Below are positions 27,457 to 36,819 of a stretch of 64,000 bases of DNA, one piece after another. How positions within the stretch are numbered: the first letter of the stretch is position 1; each line of letters opens with the position of its first letter. Source of the DNA: Pseudoxanthomonas suwonensis (GTDB taxonomy: Bacteria > Pseudomonadota > Gammaproteobacteria > Xanthomonadales > Xanthomonadaceae); assembly GCF_000972865.1 (NCBI RefSeq), contig NZ_CP011144.1, forward strand, positions 2,666,001 through 2,730,000. Reading direction: 5' to 3'. A program made the position numbers and the translations under genes. A model generated the notes under the pieces. That model was not told where the DNA came from. It did no database searches and worked only from the letters and a program-made list of their open reading frames with translations.

Positions 27457-28803
27457 TCAGGCTTGGATCAGCTGGGAAATTTCGTCGGCCCGTGTCTGCA
27501 TCAGGCGTGAATCTCCCCGTGACTCGACATTCAGGCGCAGCAGCGGTTCGGTATTGGAGTTGCGTATGTTGAAGCGCCAGTCGCCGAAATCCGCACTCAG
27601 GCCATCGGTGTAGTCGAGCTTCGGCGAAAGTGCCGAGAAATGGTCGAGAATGCGGTCGATCGATGTCTTCGCATCCTTCACCCTGAAGTTGATCTCGCCG
27701 CTGCAGGGGAAAGCATGCATGCGATCCTCGACCATGGCCGCCAGCGACGTGCCGGTGCGCGATACCAGGTCGGCGATCAGCAGCCACGGGATCATGCCCG
27801 AATCGCAGTAGGCAAAGTCGCGGAAATAGTGGTGCGCGCTCATCTCGCCGCCGTAGACCGCATTCTCGGCACGCATGCGTTCCTTGATGAAGGCGTGGCC
27901 GGTCTTGCTCATGACCGGGATGCCGCCGGCTTCATCGACCATCTCGATGGTGTTCCACACCAGGCGGGGATCGTGGATGATCTTCTCGCCCGGGCTGTGC
28001 GCGAGCAGCGCTTTGGCAAGCAGGCCGACCAGATAGTAGCCTTCGATAAAGCGGCCGTCGGCATCGAAGAAGAAGCAGCGATCAAAGTCGCCGTCCCAGG
28101 CGATGCCGAAGTCGGCGCCGTGCTGCAGGACCGCTTCGGCGGTGGCGGCGCGGTTCTCCGGTAGAAGCGGATTCGGGATGCCGTTCGGGAAGCTGCCGTC
28201 TGGCTCGTGCTGGATGCGGATGAACTCGAACGGCAGATGGGGCGCGAGTTGGTCGATGACCAATCCGGCGCCGCCGTTGCCGGCGTTGGTGACGATCTTG
28301 AGCGGCCGCAGCCGGTCGTGGTCGACATAGCGGAGCAGATGCCCGACATAGGCCGACTTGTCATGGTGCCGGCTCAGGCGGCCGCGCGGCTCCCCGATTT
28401 CGCCGTCATGGCTCGTGGCGAAATCCCGGATCGCGAACAGCCCTGAGTCGCCGCTGATCGGCCGGGCCTGCTCGCGAACCAGCTTCATGCCGTTGTAGTC
28501 CATCGGGTTGTGGCTGGCGGTAACCATCACCCCGCCGGCCGCACCCAGATGGGCGGTCTGGAAGTAGACTTCTTCGGTGCCGCACAGGCCGAGGTCGATG
28601 ATGTCCCGCCCTTCGCTGCGCAGGCCGCCGGACAGCGCGTCCTGCAAGCCAGGGCTGCTCAGCCTTACGTCATGGCCGAGCACGACCGGCCCCGCTTCCA
28701 GTTGCCCGGCCAGCGCCACGCCGATCCGGCGGGCCAGTTTTTCGTCCAGTTCGTCAGGCACCCGGCCGCGGATGTCGTAGGCCTTGAAAGCGGGAAGCGT
28801 CAT
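27457..28803 (-). CDS. xanA: Phosphomannomutase/phosphoglucomutase
   Basis: Converts mannose-6-phosphate to mannose-1-phosphate (and usually glucose phosphates). 448 residues. Start [16 protein letters not shown], catalytic serine loop [11 protein letters not shown] (about 94-104), metal loop [11 protein letters not shown], sugar-binding [19 protein letters not shown], and phosphate-binding [14 protein letters not shown] near the C-terminus. The frame is open much further upstream but ATG 28803 matches the family. It is divergent from the CoA-transferase genes with 162 bases between, and precedes xanB in an operon. Confidence 0.95.
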   Translation of the reverse strand: MTLPAFKAYDIRGRVPDELDEKLARRIGVALAGQLEAGPVVLGHDVRLSSPGLQDALSGGLRSEGRDIIDLGLCGTEEVYFQTAHLGAAGGVMVTASHNPMDYNGMKLVREQARPISGDSGLFAIRDFATSHDGEIGEPRGRLSRHHDKSAYVGHLLRYVDHDRLRPLKIVTNAGNGGAGLVIDQLAPHLPFEFIRIQHEPDGSFPNGIPNPLLPENRAATAEAVLQHGADFGIAWDGDFDRCFFFDADGRFIEGYYLVGLLAKALLAHSPGEKIIHDPRLVWNTIEMVDEAGGIPVMSKTGHAFIKERMRAENAVYGGEMSAHHYFRDFAYCDSGMIPWLLIADLVSRTGTSLAAMVEDRMHAFPCSGEINFRVKDAKTSIDRILDHFSALSPKLDYTDGLSADFGDWRFNIRNSNTEPLLRLNVESRGDSRLMQTRADEISQLIQA

Positions 28804-28928
28804 CAGTCTGTTCAGTGTGGACGAGCCATCGATTTTACCGGCTGGGCTGGGGCGCGCGAACAGGACCTCCAGGATGCCCTCCGCGCGCCCTTGCCCTAAA
28901 GTACGTGTCGCGTCGCAGCATGCCCCGT

Positions 28929-28934
28929 TAGAAT
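28929..28934 (+). promoter_or_regulatory. Candidate -10 box of the CoA-transferase genes
   Basis: TAGAAT followed by CCCGGTT, 31 bases before the start codon; nearly the same box and flank are seen before metB and cystathionine beta-synthase. Confidence 0.45.
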
Positions 28935-28965
28935 CCCGGTTCTGGGCTTCCAAACGAGGGCAAGC

Positions 28966-29676
28966 ATGGCCGCTTCCAAACTCTATCCGGACGCGAAATC
29001 CGCGCTGGCCGACCTGGTGGCCGACGGCCAGACCCTGGCAGTCGGCGGTTTTGGCCTGTGCGGCATCCCCGAGGCGCTGATCGCCGCGTTGCGCGATTCG
29101 GGCGTCAAGGGCCTGACCGCCATCTCCAACAATGCGGGCGTCGACGGCTTCGGCCTGGGCCAATTGCTGGAGACCCGGCAGATCCGCAAGATGATTTCCT
29201 CCTACGTCGGCGAGAACAAGGAATTCGAGCGCCAGTTCCTGTCCGGGGAACTGGAGCTGGAGTTCAACCCGCAGGGCACCCTGGCCGAGCGCCTGCGCGC
29301 CGGCGGCGCCGGCATCCCGGCCTTCTTCACCGCCACCGGCTACGGCACGGTGGTGGCCGAGGGCAAGGAGACCCGCGAGTTCGGCGGCAAGCACTACGTG
29401 CTGGAGACCGCGCTGGTGGCCGACGTGTCGCTGGTCAAGGCGTGGAAGGCCGACAAGGCCGGCAACCTGGTGTTCCGCAAGACCGCGCGCAACTTCAACC
29501 CGGCCGTGGCCATGGCCGGCAAGGCCTGCGTGGTCGAGGTCGAGGAAGTGGTGGAGGTCGGCGCGATCGATCCGGACCAGGTGCACCTGCCCGGCATCTA
29601 CGTCGACCGCATCGTGCATAACCCGACCCCCGAGAAGCGCATCGAGCAGCGCACCGTTCGTCAGGAGAACAAGTGA
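28966..29676 (+). CDS. 3-oxoacid CoA-transferase, subunit A
   Basis: Alpha subunit of a two-subunit family I CoA-transferase (succinyl-CoA:3-ketoacid type, called ScoA/LpsI in relatives). 236 residues. Motifs: [18 protein letters not shown] (glycine-rich CoA-binding loop), [66 protein letters not shown]. Acts in the cytoplasm on acetoacetate or a similar keto acid. Overlaps the B subunit by one base (TGATG). In Xanthomonas homologues lie next to the lps/xanAB region, which explains the LpsI name but does not prove an lps role. Confidence 0.92.
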   Translation: MAASKLYPDAKSALADLVADGQTLAVGGFGLCGIPEALIAALRDSGVKGLTAISNNAGVDGFGLGQLLETRQIRKMISSYVGENKEFERQFLSGELELEFNPQGTLAERLRAGGAGIPAFFTATGYGTVVAEGKETREFGGKHYVLETALVADVSLVKAWKADKAGNLVFRKTARNFNPAVAMAGKACVVEVEEVVEVGAIDPDQVHLPGIYVDRIVHNPTPEKRIEQRTVRQENK

Positions 29677-30305
29677 TGGCCTGGACCCGCGACGAGATGG
29701 CGCAGCGCGCCGCCCGCGAACTGACCGACGGCGCCTACGTGAACCTGGGCATCGGCCTGCCGACGCTGGTCGCCAACCACATCCCCGAGGGCGTGGACGT
29801 GTGGCTGCAGTCGGAGAACGGGCTGCTCGGCATCGGCCCGTTCCCGACTGAGGACGAGGTCGACGCCGACTTGATCAACGCCGGCAAGCAGACCGTCACC
29901 GCCCGAGCCGGTGCCAGCTACTTCGGCAGCCATGACTCCTTCGCGATGATCCGCGGCGGCCACATCGACTTGGCGATCCTGGGTGCGATGCAGGTCACCG
30001 ACCAGGGCGACCTGGCCAACTGGATGGTGCCTGGCAAGATGGTCAAGGGCATGGGCGGGGCGATGGACCTGGTCGCCGGCGTGAAGCGCGTGGTCGTGCT
30101 GATGGAGCACACCGCTAAGAGCGGCGAGCACAAGATCCTGCCCGAGTGCACCCTGCCGCTGACCGGTGTGGGCGTGGTCGACCGGATCATCACCGACCTG
30201 GCGGTGTTCGACGTGACCGGCGATGGCCTGAAGCTGGTCGAGGCGGCGCCTGGCGTGAGCGGCGAGGAGTTGAAGGAAAAGACCGGCGTGCCGTTCGCGG
30301 CCTGA
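29676..30305 (+). CDS. 3-oxoacid CoA-transferase, subunit B
   Basis: Beta subunit, 209 residues, carrying the catalytic glutamate in the [14 protein letters not shown] motif (about 49) that forms the glutamyl-CoA thioester. Also [38 protein letters not shown] and [32 protein letters not shown], all normal for the family. ATG 29676 is chosen over the in-frame GTG just before it because it matches the family start. A repeat element follows, and then the convergent ETF-QO gene. Confidence 0.93.
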   Translation: MAWTRDEMAQRAARELTDGAYVNLGIGLPTLVANHIPEGVDVWLQSENGLLGIGPFPTEDEVDADLINAGKQTVTARAGASYFGSHDSFAMIRGGHIDLAILGAMQVTDQGDLANWMVPGKMVKGMGGAMDLVAGVKRVVVLMEHTAKSGEHKILPECTLPLTGVGVVDRIITDLAVFDVTGDGLKLVEAAPGVSGEELKEKTGVPFAA

Positions 30306-30323
30306 GGCCCGGTGCGCCTGTCG

Positions 30324-30416
30324 TTGTAGGAGCCGCTTGCCCGCGCGCGACGCCGTCGGCGCAGGTGACGGCGTCGGTTCCGACGCCCGTGTCGCCAGCA
30401 AGCTGGGTTCCTGCAA
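30324..30416. repeat. GTAG-headed palindromic element
   Basis: Single element with TTGTAGGAGC at the left and a slightly decayed TTCCTGCAA at the right, between the convergent CoA-transferase B and ETF-QO genes. Left half is of the GCTTGCCCGCG type; the right half contains GTCGCCAGCAAGC, so the two halves are of different types. Confidence 0.75.
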
Positions 30417-30463
30417 GGAAACGCCCGGCGGCTCGCCTTCGGTCACGCGCGGCGGCGCGAACC

Positions 30464-32104
30464 TCACAGGTTCTGGTAATTCGGCCCCGCACCACCCTCC
30501 GGCGTCACCCAGGTGATGATCTCGTACGGGTCCTTGATGTCGCAGGTCTTGCAGTGCACGCAGTTGGCGGCATTGATCTGCAGGCGGCGTCCGGCCGCGT
30601 CCTCGACCATCTCGTAGACGCCGGCCGGGCAGAAGCGGGTGCAGGGGTTGGCGTACTCGGCGGTGCAGCGCTCCACGCAGATCGAGGTGTCGGCGACCTT
30701 CAGGTGCACCGGCTGGTCCTCGTCGTGCTCGGTGGCGGCGAAGTACACACCCTGCAGGCGGTCGCGCGGGGCCAGGGTGCGGTCGAGGTAGTCGTGCTTC
30801 GGTTGTTCGTGTTCGCCCACCTTGTCCAGCGAGGACCAGTCCGGCTTGCCCTTCAGGGTCCATGGCGAGGCGCCGCCCAGCGCGGTCTCCCAGGCGGCGT
30901 TGGCCAGGCCGAACCACAGGCCCTTCTTGAAGCCGGGCTTGATGTTGCGGACCTGCTTGAGCTCGGTCATCGCCTCGGAGGCGCGCAGCTTGGCGTCGAA
31001 GCCGGCTGGTTGCAGTCCGCTGGCGGCCAGGTGCTCGGCGGCGAGCATGCCGCTGCGGATCGCCTGGTGGGTGCCCTTGATCTTGGGCACGTTGAGCAGG
31101 CCAGCGGTGTCGCCGACCAGCAGCGCGCCGGGCATCTCCACCTTCGGCAGCGACTGCCAGCCGCCGGTGACGATGGCGCGCGCGCCGGCCGAGAGGATGC
31201 TGCCGCCCTCGAGCAGCGGCTTGACCGTCGGGTGGTTCTTCCACTGCTGGAAGGCCTCCCACGGCTTGTATTCGGGGTCGCGGTAGTCCAGCCCGCTGAC
31301 GTAGCCCAGCGCGACCTGGTTGTTCTGCAGGTGGTAGAGGAAGCTGCCGCCGTAAGTGTGGCTATCGGCCGGCCAGCCCAGGGTGTGCACGATCTTGCCG
31401 GGCGTCACCCGGCCTTCCGGCACCTGCCACAGTTCCTTGATGCCGATCGAGTAGCTCTGCGGGTCGCTGTCCGCGTCCAGGCCAAAGCGCTTGACCAGGC
31501 GCTTGGTCAGGTGGCCGCGCGCGCCCTCGGCCAGCACGGTGACCTTGGCTTTGATGTCGATGCCGGCGGTGTAGCCGGGCTTGTGCGACCCGTCCTTGGC
31601 CACGCCCATGTCGCCGATGCGCACGCCCAGCACCGTGCCGTCTTCCGCATGCAGGGTCTCGGCGGCGGCGAAGCCGGCGTAGATCTCCACCCCCAGCGCC
31701 TCGGCCTGCGGCGCCAGCCAGGCGCACATCGCGCCGAGGCTGACGATGAAGTTGCCGTGGTTGCGCATGCCCGGCGGCACGACCGGGAACTTGCGGCCGC
31801 CGTCCTTCGTCAGGAACCAGAACTCGTCCTCGCCGGCCGGCACGCACACCGGCGGCGGGTTGTCGCGCCAGCCGGGCAGCAGCGCGTCCAGCGGACCGGG
31901 CTCGATCACCGCGCCGGACAGGATGTGCGCGCCGACCGTGCTGGACTTCTCGATCACGCAGACCGAGATCTCCGGGTTCAGCTGCTTGAGGCGGATGGCG
32001 AAGGCCAGGCCGGACGGGCCGGCGCCGACGGTGACCACGTCGTACTCCATCACGTCGCGCTCGACGGCATCGGTAGCGATCGTGCTGGCTTCGTGTTCCG
32101 TCAT
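30464..32104 (-). CDS. Electron transfer flavoprotein-ubiquinone oxidoreductase
   Basis: Membrane-associated FAD/4Fe-4S enzyme taking electrons from reduced EtfAB to ubiquinone. 546 residues, usual length. N-terminal FAD motif DVVTVGAGPSGLAFAIRL (about 22-39) and GAHILSGAVIEP, quinone-site region in the middle with GWQSLPKVEMPGALLVGDTAGLLNVPKIKGTHQAI, and C-terminal cluster cysteines in CVERCTAEYANPCTRFCPAGVYE and NCVHCKTCDIKDPYEIITW. The frame is open far upstream, but MTEHEAS is the family-like start. It lies about 4.5 kb from etfBA on the same strand, separated by xanAB and the CoA-transferase genes. Confidence 0.96.
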   Translation of the reverse strand: MTEHEASTIATDAVERDVMEYDVVTVGAGPSGLAFAIRLKQLNPEISVCVIEKSSTVGAHILSGAVIEPGPLDALLPGWRDNPPPVCVPAGEDEFWFLTKDGGRKFPVVPPGMRNHGNFIVSLGAMCAWLAPQAEALGVEIYAGFAAAETLHAEDGTVLGVRIGDMGVAKDGSHKPGYTAGIDIKAKVTVLAEGARGHLTKRLVKRFGLDADSDPQSYSIGIKELWQVPEGRVTPGKIVHTLGWPADSHTYGGSFLYHLQNNQVALGYVSGLDYRDPEYKPWEAFQQWKNHPTVKPLLEGGSILSAGARAIVTGGWQSLPKVEMPGALLVGDTAGLLNVPKIKGTHQAIRSGMLAAEHLAASGLQPAGFDAKLRASEAMTELKQVRNIKPGFKKGLWFGLANAAWETALGGASPWTLKGKPDWSSLDKVGEHEQPKHDYLDRTLAPRDRLQGVYFAATEHDEDQPVHLKVADTSICVERCTAEYANPCTRFCPAGVYEMVEDAAGRRLQINAANCVHCKTCDIKDPYEIITWVTPEGGAGPNYQNL

Positions 32105-32229
32105 TCCCGGCTCCGGCTGGCTGCTATGGCTGGCCCCGCATTTTCGGGGTTCGGCGCGGGCGGGGCAAATCGGCCCCGTTTTCGCCGTGCGGCCAGGATG
32201 GTCGCCATTGCCGCCGGGATGCTTTCGTT

Positions 32230-32327
32230 TGTAGGAGCCGGGTTCAGCCGGCGACACGACGCCCTCGGCACAGGCGACTCGCTCATGGTTCCGACGCCCG
32301 TGTCGCCGGCTGAACCCGGCTCCTACA
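32230..32327. repeat. GTAG-headed palindromic element with matched halves
   Basis: Both halves are of the GGGTTCAGCCGGCGAC type, so the outer 25 or so bases at each end form a nearly perfect inverted repeat. Lies between divergent ETF-QO and the AlkB-like gene. Confidence 0.8.
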
Positions 32328-32389
32328 GGGAGGTGGACGCAGTCCGGCGCATGCGTGGTCGTGAGGCGGCGGCTGCTAGCGTGCACGGC

Positions 32390-32986
32390 ATGGAATGGAC
32401 CCGCTTCGACCTGCCGGATGCGCAGGTGCGCCTGGCCCGCGGTTGGCTGGCCCCGGGGCCGGCCGCGTCGCTGCTGGAGGCACTGTTGCGCGAGGTGCCC
32501 TGGGAGGTGCATCGCATACGCATGTTCGGCCGCGAAGTGGCATCGCCGCGGCTGAGCTGCTGGCTGGGCGACCCCGGGACGGCCTATCGCTATTCGGGCA
32601 GCCGGTTCGAGCCGCGGCCCTGGGTGCCAGCTCTGGCCGTGGTACGGGACCGCCTGCAAGAGGAACTGGACCATCCGTTCAACAGCGTGCTCGCCAACCG
32701 CTACCGCAGCGGCGCCGACGCGATGGGTTGGCACAGCGACGACGAGCCGGAACTGGGGCCGCAGCCGCTGATCGCCTCGCTCAGCCTGGGCGCGACGCGG
32801 CGGTTCGTGCTCAGGCACCGGCGCGAGCCGGCGCGGCGGATCGCGCTGGACCTGGAGCCGGGCAGCCTGCTGCTGATGGGCGGGGACACCCAGCGCCACT
32901 GGAAGCACGCGCTGCCGCGCACCGCGCGGCCGGTGGGGGAGCGGGTCAACCTGACCCTCCGGCGGATCCTGCCCCTGCCTTTGTAG
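32390..32986 (+). CDS. AlkB-like 2-oxoglutarate/Fe(II)-dependent dioxygenase
   Basis: 198 residues. Small stand-alone AlkB-family protein (ALKBH2/3-like branch, common in Proteobacteria) that oxidatively removes alkyl groups from nucleic acid bases. Iron ligands visible: WHSDDE (H115, D117) and H173 in QRHWKHALPRT; the 2-oxoglutarate-binding RVNLTLR (R185, N187, R191) is the AlkB RxNxTxR motif. The substrate loop FNSVLANRYRSGADAMGWHSDDE is typical. The stop TAG is the GTAG head of a palindromic repeat, so the last residues (PLPL) may be repeat-shaped. Confidence 0.92.
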   Translation: MEWTRFDLPDAQVRLARGWLAPGPAASLLEALLREVPWEVHRIRMFGREVASPRLSCWLGDPGTAYRYSGSRFEPRPWVPALAVVRDRLQEELDHPFNSVLANRYRSGADAMGWHSDDEPELGPQPLIASLSLGATRRFVLRHRREPARRIALDLEPGSLLLMGGDTQRHWKHALPRTARPVGERVNLTLRRILPLPL

Positions 32987-33200
32987 GAGCCCAGCTTGCT
33001 GGCGACCCGGGCGTCGGGACCATGGGGGCGTTGCGTGTGCCGGCGGCGTCGGGTCGCCGGCTGAACCCGGCTCCTACCACAGCAGCGACGCGGCCGCTCT
33101 TCTGTAGGAGCTGACTTCAGTCGGCGACCCGGGCGTCGCACCTGCGAGGGCGTCGCCTGTGCCGCCGCCGCCGTGTCGCCGGCAACCCCGGCTCCTACAA
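32981..33200. repeat. Two GTAG-headed palindromic elements
   Basis: Elements 32981-33078 and 33103-33200, with a GCGGCCGCTCTT spacer that is the reverse complement of the spacer seen between elements at 43.5-43.7 kb. Half-sites differ (CAGCTTGCTGGCGAC, GGCTGAACCCGG, CTGACTTCAGTCGGCGAC and GCCGGCAACCCCGG). The first supplies the stop of the AlkB-like gene. Confidence 0.8.
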
Positions 33201-33217
33201 CGGAAGCGGCGCGGGAA

Positions 33218-33871
33218 TCAGCGCGGCGGGTGCGCCAGCGCGTCGCCGCGGCCCTGCTCCAGGGTCCAGCCGGTGATGTCGGTGCTGATCGCCGACAGGG
33301 CCAGGCCGAAGGCGGCCGCGACGCTGCCCACGTCGGTGGCCGCGGCCGGCTGCACCTGGGTGAAGGTGCGGCTGGCGACGATGCGCTGGTCGCGGTTGTG
33401 CAGCAGCTTGGCGCTGATCTCGATGGTCGCCGCCGGCAGCGGTCCGCCGCGGTAGTCGGATTCGAAGCGGCGTATGTCCAGCGCCAGCCGGTAGTCGGCG
33501 CGCATGCCGGTGGCAAGGCGGCCGACGCCGGCGATCTTCCCCGAGTCCTCCAGGAGGCGCAGCACGCCGGCCTCGATCATGTCGGTGGGCGGTTGCGCCC
33601 AGGCGGCGCCGCGATAGATCTGCAACTCGCCCGGTGCCGGACGCACCGCGATGCGGGAGCTGTCGACCAGGCGCGCGGCGCTGGGGCGGGCGATGGCCAG
33701 CTGCCAGTCCGCCTGCGGCCAGGCCGGATCGGGCGTGGCCGCCAACTGCGGCGAGTAGATCGTCACCGGGTCGCGCTGGCCGCTGCCGAGGACGGAGCAG
33801 CCACCGAGAACGGCCAGCAGCGGCAGCAGCGCCGCCGCACGCAGGAGGGCAGGGAAGGGGAAGCGCTTCAT
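33218..33871 (-). CDS. ABC transport auxiliary lipoprotein (PqiC-like)
   Basis: 217 residues with a lipoprotein signal peptide; lipobox LGGC near 22-25 (LLPLLAVLGGCSVLG). The mature part (VTIYSPQLAATPDPAWPQADWQLAIARPSAARLVDSSRIAVRP, then DSGKIAGVG and DYRLALDIRRFESDYRG) matches the ABC-type transport auxiliary lipoprotein family linked to Mla/Pqi lipid transporters, thought to sit at the outer membrane. The ATG overlaps the mlaD stop by four bases. Last gene of the operon. Confidence 0.88.
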   Translation of the reverse strand: MKRFPFPALLRAAALLPLLAVLGGCSVLGSGQRDPVTIYSPQLAATPDPAWPQADWQLAIARPSAARLVDSSRIAVRPAPGELQIYRGAAWAQPPTDMIEAGVLRLLEDSGKIAGVGRLATGMRADYRLALDIRRFESDYRGGPLPAATIEISAKLLHNRDQRIVASRTFTQVQPAAATDVGSVAAAFGLALSAISTDITGWTLEQGRGDALAHPPR

Positions 33872-34794
33872 TCCGGGTCGTACTCCTTCGGCGCGTCGCG
33901 GCCGAGCAGGAACCGCGAGGGGTTGTTCTCCAGCCGGTCGCTGATCTGGCGCAGGTCGCGGATCAGCCCGCGCAGTTCGGTCAGGGTCGGGCCGAGCTGG
34001 GCCAGGCCTTCGTTGGCGAAGCTGTTGATCGCGGCGCGGTTCTCGCCAAGGATCGCGTCGGCGTTGCCGGCGGCCGAATCCAGCCGGGCCAGGGTCGAAT
34101 CGAGCTTGGCGATGATCTTCGGCAGCTCGCGCACCAGGTTCTGATCCAGCCGCTGCATGGTGCCGTTGGTGGTCTGCAGGGTGGTATCGAGGCTGCGCGC
34201 GGCGTCGCGCGCGCTGACCAGCAGCGCCTCCATGCCCTTGTCCTGCGCGGCCAGCGAGCCGCTGACCTTCTCGATGTTCTCCAGGGTCCGGGCGATGTGC
34301 GCCACGTTCTGGTCGCTGAGTACCTGGTCCAGGCGCTCGACGATCCGGTTGGCGGTGTCGGTGATGTTCTGCAGCGCCGAGGGGCTGGTCAGGATCACCG
34401 GCGTCTCGCGCTGGTCCACGGTAGTGAGCAGCGGCGCGCCGGGGGTGCCGCCGGTGAGCTGGATGATCGCCGGGCCGGTCAGGCTGGTGATCGCCAGCTT
34501 GGCGCGGGTGTCGGTCTTGACCGGCGCGCTGGCGTCGGCGCGGATGATCGCCACCACCCGGCGCGGGTCGCGCGGGTCCAGCGAGAGCCGGTCGATCGAG
34601 CCGACCGCAATGCCGTTGAACTGCACCGGGCTGCCCACCGACAGGCCGGTCACCGCCTCGTCGAACACGATCATGTAGCGCTGCCAGCTGCGCTCGGACG
34701 AGTACTTGGCGGCCCACAGGCCGAACAGCAGCAGCGCGATCGACACCACCAGGGTGAAGGCGCCGATCAGCACGTAGTTGGCGCGGGTTTCCAT
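33868..34794 (-). CDS. MlaD/MCE-domain lipid transport protein
   Basis: 308 residues. One N-terminal transmembrane segment (about 8-28) anchors a periplasmic MCE domain (about 38-115: YMIVFDEAVTGLSVGSPVQFNGIAVGSIDRLSL, AITSLTGPAIIQLTGG), followed by a long helical region (about 130-295), longer than in E. coli MlaD (183 residues). The helical part probably forms a tube or needle as in other MCE proteins. Works with the ATPase and permease encoded just upstream in retrograde or anterograde phospholipid transport. Confidence 0.9.
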   Translation of the reverse strand: METRANYVLIGAFTLVVSIALLLFGLWAAKYSSERSWQRYMIVFDEAVTGLSVGSPVQFNGIAVGSIDRLSLDPRDPRRVVAIIRADASAPVKTDTRAKLAITSLTGPAIIQLTGGTPGAPLLTTVDQRETPVILTSPSALQNITDTANRIVERLDQVLSDQNVAHIARTLENIEKVSGSLAAQDKGMEALLVSARDAARSLDTTLQTTNGTMQRLDQNLVRELPKIIAKLDSTLARLDSAAGNADAILGENRAAINSFANEGLAQLGPTLTELRGLIRDLRQISDRLENNPSRFLLGRDAPKEYDPE

Positions 34795-34797
34795 GGT

Positions 34798-35598
34798 TCA
34801 GTCCGCCTCCGTCGCGGTGGCCTTGGCGCGGCGCGCGGCGCGCGCGCGCGGGCCGTGGAAGTACTCCTGCACCCACGGGTGGTCGAAGCGCTCGACCTCC
34901 TCCAGCGGCGCGACAATCACCACCTTGCGGTCGGCCAGCACGGCCACGCGGTCGCAGATAGCGTACAGGGTGTCGAGGTCGTGGGTGATGAGGAACACGG
35001 TCAGCCCCAACGCCTGCTGCAGGGTCGCCAGCAGCCGGTCGAAGGCGGCCGCGCCGATCGGGTCCAGGCCGGCGGTGGGCTCGTCCAGGAACAGCAGCGG
35101 CGGGTCCAGCGCCAGCGCCCGGGCCAGGCCGGCGCGCTTGCGCATGCCTCCGGACAGCTGCGATGGCAGCTTGTTGAGGGCATCGGCCTGCAGTCCGGCC
35201 AGCTTCACCTTCAACAGCGCCAACTCGTAGCGCCAGCTCTCCGGCAACTCGGGGTAGTGCTCCTTCAGCGGCACCTGCACGTTCTCGCCCACGGTCAGCG
35301 AGGAAAACAGGGCGCCGTCCTGGAACAGCACGCCGGTGTTGCGCTCGATGTGCAGGCGGTTGGCCGGGTCGTCCGAGCGCGCGTCCACGCCCAGCACCTC
35401 GATGCGCCCATCCGCAGGCCGCTGCAGGCCGAGGATGCAGCGCATCAGCACCGACTTGCCGGTGCCCGAACCGCCGACCACGCCGATGATCTCGCCGCGC
35501 CGCACGTCCAGGTCCAGGCCGTCGTGCACGGTCTGGCTGCCGAACCGGGTGACCAGCCCCCGCACCGAGATCGCGATGTCCGGTTCCGTGCGCGCCAT
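34798..35598 (-). CDS. Lipid transport ABC ATPase (MlaF-like)
   Basis: 266 residues. Walker A GGSGTGKSVLM (about 42-52), Q-loop VLFQDGALFSSLTV typical of MlaF, signature LSGGMRKRAGLARAL, Walker B LLFLDEPTAGLDP and switch His in ITHDLDT. The Q-loop/GALF sequence separates it from general ABC ATPases. It ends with a basic Arg/Ala-rich tail. It lies one base after the permease and three bases before mlaD, the standard order. Confidence 0.93.
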   Translation of the reverse strand: MARTEPDIAISVRGLVTRFGSQTVHDGLDLDVRRGEIIGVVGGSGTGKSVLMRCILGLQRPADGRIEVLGVDARSDDPANRLHIERNTGVLFQDGALFSSLTVGENVQVPLKEHYPELPESWRYELALLKVKLAGLQADALNKLPSQLSGGMRKRAGLARALALDPPLLFLDEPTAGLDPIGAAAFDRLLATLQQALGLTVFLITHDLDTLYAICDRVAVLADRKVVIVAPLEEVERFDHPWVQEYFHGPRARAARRAKATATEAD

Positions 35599-35599
35599 C

Positions 35600-36718
35600 T
35601 CACCAGCCCATGTGCATGAACCACAACGCGGCCAGCGCGTCGATGATGATCACCAGCGAGATGGTCTGCACCACGCTGGAGGTGGTGCGCTCGCCGACCG
35701 ACTGCGCGGTGCCCTGCACCCGCAGGCCTTCCAGGCAGCCGATCAGGCCGATGACCATGGCGAACACCGGCGCCTTGGACATGCCGACCAGGAAATGCCG
35801 CACCTCCACCGTCTCGTGCATCCGCGCCAGGTACATCTGCGGCGGGATGTCCAGGTCGAAGGCGCCGACGGTGATGCCGCCGGCCAGGCCGGCCATCATC
35901 GCCAGGAAGGTCAGCAGCGGCAGCGTCACCAGCAACGCCAGCAGCCGCGGGATCACCAGCAGCTCGACCGGGTCCAGGCCCAGGGTGCGGATCGCGTCGA
36001 TCTCCTCGCGCGCCTTCATCGCGCCGATCTGCGCGGTGAACGAGCTGGCGGTGCGTCCGGCCACCACGATCGCGGTCATGAGCACCGCCAGTTCGCGCAG
36101 GGTGGCGATGCTGACCAGTTCGACCACGAAGATCTCCGCGCCGAAGTCGCGCAGGATCGTGGAGCCGAGGAAGGCGATCACCGCACCGATCAGGTAGGAC
36201 AGCAGCGCCACCAGCGGCACCGCGTCCAGGCCGACCTGTTCCATGTGGTAGACCGTGGCGGTGAGGCGGAACCGGCGCGGCTCGCGCGCCGTGCGCGCCA
36301 GCTTGCTCAGGTTCTCGCCGGTGAATCCCACCAGCTGGACGGTGTCGCGCACCACCGTGTGGGTCGCGCGTCCCAGGCGCTCCAGCGCGGCGGCGAAGCC
36401 GTAGTCGCGCGGCTTCCTGGGCCGGTCGTCGGCCACGTCCTCGATCACCTGGACCAGCGCGGCGTGCTCGTCGTTGAAGCGCAGCTGCTCGCCATCCAGG
36501 CCGCGCCGCTGGGCGAAGCGCATCAGCTGCATCACCCCCGCCGAATCGAGCCGGCCGATCGCCGACGCATCCACCGCGATGGTGTCCGCGGGAACGCCCC
36601 GCAGCTGCTCGGACATGGCCAGCGCGTGCGCAAGCGTCCACTGTCCGGTCAGCGCGATGCTGCCGGGTCCGGCTTGGGTCTGTTGCCAGCGGGGAGGGGA
36701 TCCGGTGTCGTCGGTCAT
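35600..36718 (-). CDS. MlaE-type permease with fused N-terminal STAS domain
   Basis: 372 residues. Residues about 10-105 are a STAS domain like MlaB (ALTGQWTLAHALAMSEQL, IAVDASAIGRLDSAGVMQLM), and residues about 120-372 are the MlaE/ABC permease (VGLDAVPLVALLSYLIGAVIAFLGS, REIDAIRTLGLDPVELLVIPRLLALLVTLPLLTFLAMMAGLAGG-type core; the EEIDAIRTLG loop contacts the ATPase). In E. coli the STAS protein is separate, so this is a domain fusion. First gene of the mla-like operon; divergent from thrE with 101 bases between. Confidence 0.92.
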   Translation of the reverse strand: MTDDTGSPPRWQQTQAGPGSIALTGQWTLAHALAMSEQLRGVPADTIAVDASAIGRLDSAGVMQLMRFAQRRGLDGEQLRFNDEHAALVQVIEDVADDRPRKPRDYGFAAALERLGRATHTVVRDTVQLVGFTGENLSKLARTAREPRRFRLTATVYHMEQVGLDAVPLVALLSYLIGAVIAFLGSTILRDFGAEIFVVELVSIATLRELAVLMTAIVVAGRTASSFTAQIGAMKAREEIDAIRTLGLDPVELLVIPRLLALLVTLPLLTFLAMMAGLAGGITVGAFDLDIPPQMYLARMHETVEVRHFLVGMSKAPVFAMVIGLIGCLEGLRVQGTAQSVGERTTSSVVQTISLVIIIDALAALWFMHMGW

Positions 36719-36819
36719 GGGGGCTTCCGGGCGCGAGCATACCCGGAAGGGACGTGCAGGTGCCGTCGCGCCTGCGCGGACGCCGCCATCGCCCCGGGGT
36801 CTCGGGCGATACTAGGGCG

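Noticed and set aside
30146..32389. Long open frame joined to the AlkB-like gene (over 900 codons)
   Set aside because: It is antisense to ETF-QO; GC-rich third positions give such frames by chance. The AlkB domain starts cleanly at 32390.
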